Source: Acanthochromis polyacanthus (Eukaryota > Chordata > Actinopteri > Pomacentridae). Taken from it: a stretch of DNA of 64,000 nt. The stretch lies in the NCBI RefSeq assembly GCF_021347895.1, contig NC_067129.1:34261690-34325689 (forward strand), given 5' to 3'. The position numbers were made by a program, and so were the translations under genes. Shown piece after piece: positions 50,601 to 62,400 of the stretch (positions are counted from its first letter, which is position 1; each line of letters begins with the position of its first letter). Below the pieces are notes generated by a model. That model made no database searches. It saw only the letters and a list, made by a program, of their open reading frames with translations, and was not told where the DNA came from.

Positions 50601-53600
50601 CTCTTACTGGCTTTGATGCTGAACGCCTTCACCTCGGTGCCCATGTTGTTGGAAGCGTTGCACTGAGCGCTGATGTCCGAGGTGACTTTGACCGACACCA
50701 CACTGTGAGCCATGTGCTCGTTGGCCTTGTTCAACACTTCCACCCAGTTCTGCGGACAGAAATGCAGAAAAAACTAAACTATTAACACTGCAGAACCTCA
50801 TTCAACCTGCAAAATAACACAGAATAACTGGATATTCTTTAATAGTAGCTTGTCCATGAGATCCTGCAGAATTAGTGACACAATGTGAGACAATAATGAA
50901 GAAATACGGTCCAGTCCAGTTCTACAGGTGGCTGAATGTCATAAAAACACACCTACAGAGTTGTACAGCTCCAAGGAAAACTTCCATTTTTGGAACAGAT
51001 CTAAACCCACAGGACCTGATGATGATTTACTGATTTACTTTATCAAAAACTCTACTTTTACCATTTAAAACATTCCTTTATTCCCCCCAAACTGATGTAT
51101 TTTACTCCACTGTGCTGCGAAAGGTCAAATATGTTTCAGAATTTAAAGAAGTCTGGGTTAATTTGCTTTTTTAAAACCTTCAACAGAATAGAATAGAACT
51201 TTATTTGTCATTGCAACAAGTACAACGAAATTGCAAAAGTCCTTCAGTCAGTGGAAAACAGTGTGAAGAAATACGATAAAATGTGTTTGTGTTTGTCTTT
51301 GCAAGATATCTAATTTATTATTTTGTGAATTTAACAAAGAATATAGACCATCTATGATAAAATAATCCAAACTAAGCCAAGATAAGATAAGCTAAGATAA
51401 GATTAGCTTAAGTCTGCTATGTGAACATAAGCTAAGAGAAGGTATGATAAGATAATCTAAAACTAAATCAAGATAAGACTAGATAAGCTAAACTAAGCTC
51501 AGGTAGGCTATGATAAAGTCCGCTATGACAACATAAGCTAAGTCAGGGGATGACAAGATAATCTAGACTAAGTCAAGATAAGCTAAGCTAAAACAAAAAA
51601 AATATGAGATAAGATAAGATAAGAAAAAGTTGAAGTCTGCAATGATAACACAAGCTAAGACCAAGTATGATAAGATAATCTAAAGCTAAACCAAGATAAA
51701 AACAGATTAGATAAGCTAAGATAAACTAAGATAAAGTCTGCTATGATAACATAAGCTCAGGGCATGACGAGATAATCTAAACAAAGTAAAGATAAGCTAA
51801 GCTAAACCAAGAAAGATAAGACAAGATAAAGTCCACTACAATAACATAAACTAAGAGAAGGTTTAAGATAATCTAAAGCTAAGCAGAGATAAGACAACTT
51901 AAGCTAAGCTAAGCTAAGCCAAGAAAGATAAAATAAAAAAAATATGTTGAGAAAAAGCTTAAGTCTGTTACGATAACATAAGCTAAGACTAGGTATGATA
52001 AGATAATCTAAAGCTAAGCCAAGGTAAGCTAAGCTAAGCTAAGATAAAGTCCGCTATGATAACACAAGCTAAGACAAGGTATGATAAGATAATCTAAAAC
52101 TAAGCCATGGTAACATAAGATAAGCTAAGAAAAATAACATATTTGGTTTGTAAAACGTCAAAAATAACGACAGATGTTCAAAAAAAGTCCACAGTGACGT
52201 CTTCAATGTCTTTCTTTGTCCACAACCTGAAGATATTCAGTTCACTGTCATAGAGGAAGAAAGAAACCACAAAATATTGAAATTTAAGAAGCTGAAATCA
52301 GATAATTCTGACTTTCTTTCCATAAAAAGTTAATGAAATTATGTTTATTCATCTGTCAGTCATTTTCTCGATTAACTGATTAGCTGTTTGCTCTATAAGC
52401 AGTCAGAAAATTCCGAATAAGGACAAAAAAAAAATCTAAGACAACGTCCTCAAAAGTCTTGCTTTGTCCACAACGCAAAACTTTTCTGTCACAGGCTGAA
52501 CTCAGCCTCGCCCCCTTTCGGTCGCTGTTCCCCTGCCGGTGTGTCGCCGGTCTGTGGGGCTCTCTGCAGCTGCTGATCAGGCGATTGGTCGCAGCCCTGC
52601 CACCCTAGCTGAAGTCAGGGCACGGACCCTTCCCTCCTGCCAGGACTGCACCGACCGGCCGACATGGGTCACACGGACTGCCGCTCTCTGGAGCCTGACC
52701 TTGTCCCCCTCTATCCCGCGAGTGAGTGTGTGACGATTCCAATAGACTATTCTGTAATAAATTGAGTTAAATCTGCTTCCCGCTGTTCTGTGTGGTCTCT
52801 CTGGGGTTCTCAAAAATTACTTACAGCTTGACATTTTTAGATTGTTGCTATAGAGGAGAAAAGAATAAAAAAAATTCAAATTTAATAGGTTGGAATCAGA
52901 AAATTCTGCCTTTCCTTTCATAAATAAAGACACTTGAGACCCGAGTCCTCCAGTGTTTCAGCTCAGTGCAGAAATGTGTATATTTAAATTTCAGGAAGCT
53001 GCAGCATTAGAGTTTTTCCAGTCAGTCTAACAGCAGCAGGAAGGATTCCATCAACATGGACCAAAATCACTTCATTGAATGGATGCCATGAAAGAGTTCA
53101 GGCCATTCTGAAGGCAAAAGGTGGAGCTAATAAAGTGGCAGATGAGTGTATTTATACATACCTACAGCAGAAAACCAAATATCTCTGGTTTCACTGTCAG
53201 TACGAAGCGGTTCCACAATTCAGAATATTTCCATCATCTTCATCTACATGTGAACCCTGAGACTCACCTGGCTGCCGATGATGTTCCAGGAGATGCTGGG
53301 CAGTGGATGTCCCTGAGCCTCACAGCTCAGGTTCACCATCCGGCCGGCCGCCTCCTCCAGCTGCACCTCCTGCTCCGGACCCACCAGCTGAGGACCACCT
53401 GAAGACGTACAGGTATGTCAACAACAAGAATGTTCTATCATCTAAATCCTGCTTAATTTGTCCAGTTTACCTGCTGCCTTCATAAATCTAGATAGTGATG
53501 CATTATTTAACCATCTAATTAGCTCCACTCCCTTTAGTGAAACTCAACTCTTTCTATCCAGATGTTTCAAATTGAAGCCCCGTTGTGCCTTCAAAGCAAT

Positions 53601-55754
53601 TATTCATAAATTAAATGCTTTTCTTCATGTCTCAGAAATGTCTCTCAAGTAGAAACTGCAAAAACTGAAACCAGGACGTTAGTTTCTCTCACATTGGCTA
53701 ATGCTACGCTAACAGCTAGCGGCTAAGTTAGAAGGCAGTAACAGATTAACCTGAAACAGAGTCTGGAAAACAATAATTACTAGAACTTATGATTCGGACA
53801 TTAGTGGGCAATAAAACTGATAGAACAGTGAAAGAAACACACTTTTTACAGTTAATTTTAGCAGCAATAGCCTGATTATCGTGTTCAATGTTTGCCATTT
53901 TTCTGATAATCAGTATATTTATTGACTGTCTATTAATGAATTAAATGTGCTACTTCAGGTTTCAGGACTTCATGGTCTCAGACATGACTCTCAAGAGGCA
54001 AAAACTGAACAAGAAACACTAACTAGGAAGTTAGTTTCTCTCACAGTGGCTAAGGCTATGCTAATTGCTAGCGGCTAAGTTAGAAGGGAGCCACAGATTA
54101 ACCTGAAACAGTCTGGAAAACAATAATTAATAATGCTTTAAGATAAGGACCTTGGTGTACAATAACACTGACAGAACAGTGAAAGAAATACAGTTTTTAC
54201 AGCTAATTTTTAGCAGTGATAGAGTGATTAAGGTGGCCAAAATTTGGCTTTTTCCAATTATCTGTATTATTATTGGCCGTTTATTGATTAATTAAATGCC
54301 CTTCTTTAGGTCTCAGAAATGTCTCTCAAGCAGAAATGGCAAAAATTGAACAAGAAACATCAGGAAACCAGGAAACTAGCTACTCTCACAGTGGCTAAGG
54401 TTATGCTAACTGCTAGTGGTAAAGTTAGAAGGCAGCCACAGATTAACCTGAAACTGTGTCTGGAAAACAATAATTAATAAAGTTTTAAGATATGGACCTT
54501 AGTAGACAATAAATGTGATAGAACAGTGAAATATTAAGAAAATAGAGAAGAGACAATCTGATCAGTTGACACTATGTAAACAGAGGAGAGCCTAATTTTA
54601 TCACTCTATTTCTATTTTACATATTCAGTTATAGTCACCCTTAGTAAGGAAGAAGCTTTGTTACAAACAGCAGCTTCTCTGCTATCACATGCTGTTAAAA
54701 CATTACATTTAAGCTTATTTTTTTGAACAAAACAACATGTCGGTCAGTCCTTATCTAATATCAGAAGTAAGGAAAAGCTGGAGGTGACTGACCCTGGACG
54801 ATAATGTGGACGGAGCCTCTGGTGTGCAGGGCCGGCAGCGAGGGAACAGTCACCTCACAGATGTATTTTCCGCTGGTTTCATAGTCGGCGTCCTGCAGGT
54901 GTAACGTGTTCCCCTGACCTACCTGCTTCCCATCCTGCACAGGAAACATGTGGTGAGTCAAAATAAGTATGTCGATGACTGGCTTTTTCCTTTAACGGTT
55001 GAATTTTTGAGGTGTTGAGTGGTACATTTCTGCAACTTTTGACTCTAATGTTTCCCTCGAACAGATTTGCAACAACATGGCATCCAGATGTCCAAAACTA
55101 CTCCAACCGAATATCCTCTGGACTCTCTAATGCCGATAAAATAATAAGCAGGATGTTGCGTTTAAGTACCTTGTACCAGACGGTGGTTGTTTTGAGGGAG
55201 GACAGAGCGTTGCAGGATGCCGTCAGACCTTCTCCTTTGAACATGACCTCGGAGTCTTTGGGCACCACAACAGCTGGATCCAAGTCTGGACACAACAAAA
55301 CAAGAAGGTAAAGGAATCAGTGCAGAGGTTGAGGTTGCTGTGTTGATTTCTGAGCTTCTAGTGAACAGAACAAGGACGACTATGGTGCTGAAATTGGTCT
55401 ACATGATGAGAAACTAACCAGAGAGGCAACAGAATGACAACTAACACACTGCAAGTTCAGGTACCTTAAGGATTTAGAAATTGTAAACAAAACTCCATCC
55501 TGTGAATGACTGGAATTTAGACCAACATTTGGCCATTTTGGAATTAAATACTGAATTAAAACATTTATGACGGTAGTCTTTATTTTATTAATGAAGTTTA
55601 TTTGGTCTGTAGTACGTATTTATAATAACCTTGGAGGAAGTGTTGCGTTTGTATCACCTGGGCCTCGGATGTTCTTGATAAAGCATCTTTACAGATAGAG
55701 ATGAACAAACACCCTTAAGGCCATTATGTAAGGATTTAAAGTGTTAAATTTTTA

Positions 55755-55841
<87 letters not shown>

Positions 55842-56349
55842 CACAGTAGAGATGGCAATTCAGTAGAATTGGCAATTCTCCTAGTAGAGATGCCAATCGC
55901 AGTCTCTACTAGGAGAATTGCGATTGCTAACCCTAACCCTAACCAATTCAGTAGAATTGCCAATTCTCCTAGTAGAGCTTGCGATTGGCATTTCTACTAG
56001 GAGAATTGCCAATTCTACTGAATTGCCATCTCTACTGTGAAATATACACACACACACTCACACACACACACACCCATGTTTGTTTTTCTATACCGGTGGG
56101 GACTTACCATTGACTCCCATTCATATCTAACTCCTAACCCATACCCTAACCCTAACCTTAACCATCACCAAATCAATGCCTAACCCTAAACAAACGTTTT
56201 TGCACTTTTACATTTTTTATTAACAACAATATGGCCAAGAAAACGGTGTTGCCACCCGTGGGGACCTCATTTTAGGTCCCCACCGTAAGACAAGTCCCCA
56301 CCTTTATAGCAAATAGTCAGGTCAAAGTCCCCACCTGTATAGCAGAAAC

Positions 56350-56414
<65 letters not shown>

Positions 56415-59400
56415 CAGTCCCTGAAAAAAGTCTTGTCGCTTCTCTTAAGTTGTAGGAACAACAAATAGCAACTGGACTTGTCGTTGATCAATTGGAATCA
56501 GAAATGGCTCATATGAATGACAAAGCCCTCTAGATTATATTTATTATGCCAAAATAAAGTTTTATATTATTCATTGAGTTTTATCATTTAATTAGGACAG
56601 AAAGGTCAGATTTTGCTTGGACAAAAGTCTTGTCGCATACAAAAATAATGTTGAAATCAAACATATACTTTATTCTGAATACACAAATATGCTATAAAAC
56701 ATCAGAACATTAAGTCATGGTGTCTTGCAAAAAAGAATTAATATTGTGTATGACTTCCAGAGCTTGGAGGACTGCATCCATACGTCTCATCAATGACTCA
56801 AATAACTTATTGATAAAGTCATCTTAAATGGCAAAGAAAACAGTCTTTCAGGGCTCCCAGAGTGCATCAAGATTCTTCGGCTTCATCTTCCAAGCCTTCT
56901 CCTTCATTTTACCCCAGACATGCTCAATAATGCTCATGTCTGGTGACTGAGCTGGCCAATCCTGGAGCTCCTGGACCTTCTTTGCTTTCAGGAACTTTGA
57001 TGTGGAGGCTGACGTATGAGAAGGAATGCCATTCTGCTGCAGAATTTGCCCTCTCTTATAGTTTGGGAAGTAATGGGCAGCAATAATTTCTTGATACTTC
57101 AGGCTGTTGATGTTTCCATCCACTCTGCAGAGCTCTCGTACCCCCCATACCGGATGTAACCCCAAACCATGATTTTTCTTTCACCAAACTTGACTGTTTT
57201 CTTGGTGAATCTTGGGTTAGTGCGGCTTCTGCAGGATTTGCGTTGACTGGGATGCAGTTCAATGGATGATTCATCAGAAAAATCAACCTTCTGTCACTTT
57301 TCATTGTCCATCCTTCCTGCAAGCTGTGTACCTTGACAAATGCAACACGACTTTTTGTTGTCTTCTGTTTAATGCTGGTTTCTATGCACTAATTTGATTA
57401 TGGAGAACACCGCATAAGAGAATTTGACAAACTGTTCTTGTAGATACAGGGATTTCTGGCGACCAGTTCACGTGTAACTCTGTTGCAGTTGAAAAAGGGC
57501 TGGCCCTGGATTGTCGAAGCAACAAATGCTCTTCTCTAACAGGTGTCTGCCTGACCTGGGCTTGTCATAAATGCCACCAGTTTCTTCAGATCTTTTTCTT
57601 ATCCTCTCGACTTGACATTTGGATACATTAAAGCTGTCCGCCACCTCAGTAGCAGACTTGGTCTTCAGGGTCTTGATGTTCAGCACTTTGGTCTGTGGTT
57701 GGATCTTTGGCATGCTGTCGGGGTCAGGTTGGGCTTCATATGAAGGTCTTGTGTCTTGGGTTTCTTTTTATACACACCTGGGAATGTGTCAGTTACAGTA
57801 TTTGTCACGGGTGAACTTCTAATCTGTGATTGGTTGAATCATTTAAAGACATGACAAGACTTTTGTCCTTGCAAAAACAGATGTTATGGGCTTTACCAAG
57901 ACGTGAACATCAGGACACTTTTTGACAGGGTCAACTTGCACCCAGTTATTAATGTGAAAGCCCTTGACATTAAAATGAATCATTTTTTGTGAGAACTGAT
58001 TGATTAGAAATAAAGTTATATGCCATTTAAGGTTACTATATCCTTATGCGACAAGACTTTTGTCAGGGACTGTATATATATACATGTATGGACATGCATG
58101 TGTGTGTTGAGTATGAAGACTGGTTCCTCACAGTGCACAGTGAGCTGCATTTCTCCTTTGACGTCGCTGGAGTCGGTGGCATTCTTAGGGCGACACTGGT
58201 AGATGCCACTGTCTTTACGAGACACCGCCGACAGAGTCAAGACGTCGCCGCGGCTCTTCAAGTCCACGTCCAGCGCCTGCAGCAGAAACTCACTTTAAAT
58301 TCAACCTAAACACATAATGTGACAGTTTAAAAGTCACAGAAGAAGCTTAAGTTTGTTCTTTGTTGCTGTATCAGAAATGTTTGTAAAGCGACAGCAGCAA
58401 ACCGTATTTTATTTACACCAAAAATGGAAATTGACGTCCAATTCATCACAGAGGTTAGTTCTAAGGGTTGCACATGTAGACTTTAGTTTTATGTGACTGA
58501 AAGATAGCTTGTAAATGGAAAAATATTACTAATTTAACCCACTCACCAGACCAAACAATGACCTAAAGCTGGTTCAAAATGACAGCTTTCCACAAACGCG
58601 CCTGAAGTCATCCATTAAATAAATGTGACAAATATTCTTTCAGATTTGTTTGGATCTGAAGACATGACTGAGTTTATGTCTGAATCCATTAAGGGCAAGA
58701 AACCACGTAGATTTGGCAAATCTGAAAGCCTGAAAGCAAAAATAAATCACACAAAATGTCACTTAGAGTATTTACTACACTGCTAAAGTGAGTGCATACG
58801 GCTGCAGTTAATGTGTTCTGTAAAAACTCATCCATACAGCAGAGGTTTTACGAGTATAAACAACATCAATCAATCAATCGGATTTGTCCCCAGTGGGGTA
58901 ATCAGTCATGCAGCAGTGAGATGAATACATTAATCACACATAAAACACAGGGAACATAAATAAAACACACTCTTCATGACTGTACACAGTAAAATACGCT
59001 GGCAGCTACTGGATGGATTCAACTTGGCACAAATTCAAAGTTTTACTTGATGCAAATTAGCTCAGATGTTAAATATTTCATTTTCATGTGTGTCTTTACT
59101 ACCTCAGAATCATGGTCAGTATTTATTGCTTTTCTATTCTAGTCTTATTTTTACACATTTATTTATATTTTCAGTAATGTATCGTACTTCTTATTGCTTT
59201 TCTACTAGGCGGTTTCTCATGTTGTGTAATTTTATTTTCTGAACGGTATCTGGCACAAATATCAATATCTTCTTATCCTTGTAAATTGATTATATATCCT
59301 CATGTAAACGTGTCATAAAGAAGAGGCAGAGAGGATCTTTTAACATAAAGAAAAGTCTTTAAGTCTTAATTGGTTTTAAAGAGTACGACATGTTGACAGC

Positions 59401-62400
59401 CACTGGGTGGATTACCACCAAACCAGCACAAACTCAAACAAAAAAGTCCACAAGTATTGAACTTGATGCAGATTTGTACCTCACAGACTGCAACTCAGGA
59501 CTGCAGCACATTTTGAGCAAGGTGAAGCTAAGATAAGCTAAGCCAAGTTAAACAAAGTTAAGTTAGGTTAAGCCAAGTCAAGGCAAGTCAAGGAAAGTTG
59601 AGCTATGTTAAGTTACACTGCTAAGTGAAGATAAGTCAAGTTAAATCAAGTTTTGTTAAGCTAGGTAGTGTCTACAGATACGGACCCGTACCCGTAGCCT
59701 GTGGCCTACGGATACGGCACTTTCCCTTACCATAAATATTAATGAGACGTACATGAATATTAATGAGCCGGCTGATGAACGCGCTTTTGTGATTGGCTGG
59801 TAATCCGACGTACATAAATATTAATGAGCCGGCTTGGTAATCCGAGTGATGAAGGCGCTTCCGTGATTTGAGGTGAATCTGCGTGCCGAGCCTGTCATGT
59901 CAGTTATCTGCTGTTCTCTTTTCTATCATGCATAATGTCTTATAAATATCATTATCTGACTTTTTCACGGACAGCGATTTGGGGGTTGAAATCAGCACTA
60001 CTATTAAAAATAGCAAAAAATTTTATTCACGTGACCCTGTTCTAATAAAGCACAAACAGCAAACAAAACAAATGGCGGAACTAACAGCCAGCAAACTACA
60101 AGTATTTTTTTTACCTTCAAAAGTAGCGACAGACTATTACATATTAACAACCTAAACAAAACCCTGACATATTTTCTACGTCTGTCAGCACAGACACTGC
60201 ACGTCAGTCACTTTAATGTTAGCGGACTCTGTTGAATGGCTAAGTTACATAACCACAAAGAAATCTCACAATATCACAGTAAATCGAGTTTGTGGGTTTT
60301 TTTAATTCATGCCGAATTAAAGAGCTGCTCCTCACCATTCACGAGTGTTTGTTTCATATTCGACATCCTTAACTTTATCTTGTAAATTAGCGTCCGAAAT
60401 TAAATGGGAACATTTGCAATGGAGTTCGTCAGCCGCTTCCACCACTGAACGCGGTAAACTACTTAATAGGAACTGGACTTCAAACAATTTATACACGGCG
60501 TCTAAAAGTGTAAAAACTGCAATGTCTAAAGTGTGAGAGGAGACGGTGTATTTTTGGTTAAATTATACAATGTTCACCATCAAAGTCATTCATATAAACT
60601 GCCTGTAATGTGCAGCAAATAGTAGTTAACCGGCGCCAGCTCTTCAGTGACCTTAACGGGTCCGTACCTCTAGTACAGATGCTACGGGTACGGGTCCGTA
60701 CCTCTAGTACAGATGCTACAGGTACGGACCCGTACCTGTAGCATCAACCGTTAAGCTAATCTAAGCAAAATTAAGCTGAATCAAGTCAAGCTATATCAAG
60801 TTAAGCCAAGCTAAGCTAAACCAAGTAAATTCAAGCTAAATTAAGCTGAGTCAAGTTAAGCTAAGTGAAACTAAGTTAACTTAAGCTAAGCCAAGTGAAG
60901 TCACGCCAAGCCAAGCTAAACAAAGTTAAAGGGGAACTTCGGTTTTTTTCAACTTGGGGTCTGTTTCCATATGTAATTTCATACATGTGAGTGATGGAGA
61001 AATGAATTTTTGACATAGCTCCAGTATTTAGCCAGGCAGGCAGCTTAGCAGCTCAGCTAGCAGCTCGGCTAGCGAAAAGTATGGGGCAGCTGGCCCCTCC
61101 GTGTCAAAGTCCACCCTAATGTGCTTTTGCCCCACACTGACCGGCTCAGATAGTCTCAATGAGTGTCCCACAACATACTAGAGATGAGAAGTGAACGGAA
61201 ACCTCCACATTACCTGGCGATCGCTCTTTGTTGTGGTCTGTATCCAAATCTCAGGACGCTAGAAAGCAAATCTCGTTCCGAAATCGCGCGAGCTGCCCCA
61301 TACTTTTCGCTAGCCGAGCTGCTAGCTGAGCTGCTAAGCTGCCTGCCTGGCTAAATACTGGAGCTATGTCGAAAATTCATTTCTCCATCACTCACATGTA
61401 TGAAATTACATATGGAAACAGACCCCAGGTTGAAAAAAAACAAAGTTCCCCTTTAAGTTAGGGCTGCAGCTATTAATTATTTTAATAATCTAGTATTCTA
61501 TCGATTATTCTGGTGATTAAATGAGTAATCAGATGTCTCCATTTCCATTTTGCATTCCACGCTTAGCATGCATGTTACATCATCAAAACCAAAAATGAGC
61601 ACGCTGTGCAACAGAAATAACGGTCCAGGCAGAACAAGGGTGGACATCCGCGCTGTATTGTGCATATATAGTAGTATATAGTGGATTAACAAAGCTTCAA
61701 GGCATTTCAGTCATCAAATTAATTGAGGAGTCGTTTCAGATCTAGTTAAGCTACACTAAGTTAAGGAAAGCTAAGCTAAGTCAAGCCGAGCCAAGCCAAG
61801 TTAAGGTAAGCCATTAAGTTGTGTTCAGTTAAGTTTAAATAAAACTTTATTAATGCCAAATAGATTTTTATGCCAGACATTGCTCAGAAAAAAACACATG
61901 ACATAAGAAATGCAACACGTAAAGATAAAAAAGCAATATAAGCATGATGCAATACTGGAATAAAATAAATGAGCTAAAATGAGGCTAGAATACAACAGTA
62001 TAATGTAATGCTGATAAAAAGTAACAATAAATATTTAAAAAAACATGGGAATATGGCTAAATGTATTCAATTAAAATCTAGATTTTCCTGCTATGTAATG
62101 AAGTAAATATAAATTATTTATTCCTCTAGTCCTTCACAGCAAAACTGGTTAATAAAATGGCTGTAAGTGACGGTTTGACAGCCAGTCAGCTGGGCTTTTG
62201 TTTTGTCCAGTCATACAATGAATTTGTGTCTGACATGGGAACGAGTGTCCGGTCTCAGACTCCAGCCTGGACGTCCTCACACATGCTGCACACTCATGTC
62301 TGCATGGGGCCCTGAGAGCTCTGCATATCAAAAACATTCCCTACAAGTCTCCCCCGTGTCACCCTTTCTCTCTCTGGGGGACTTTCGGGGTGAGAATAGG

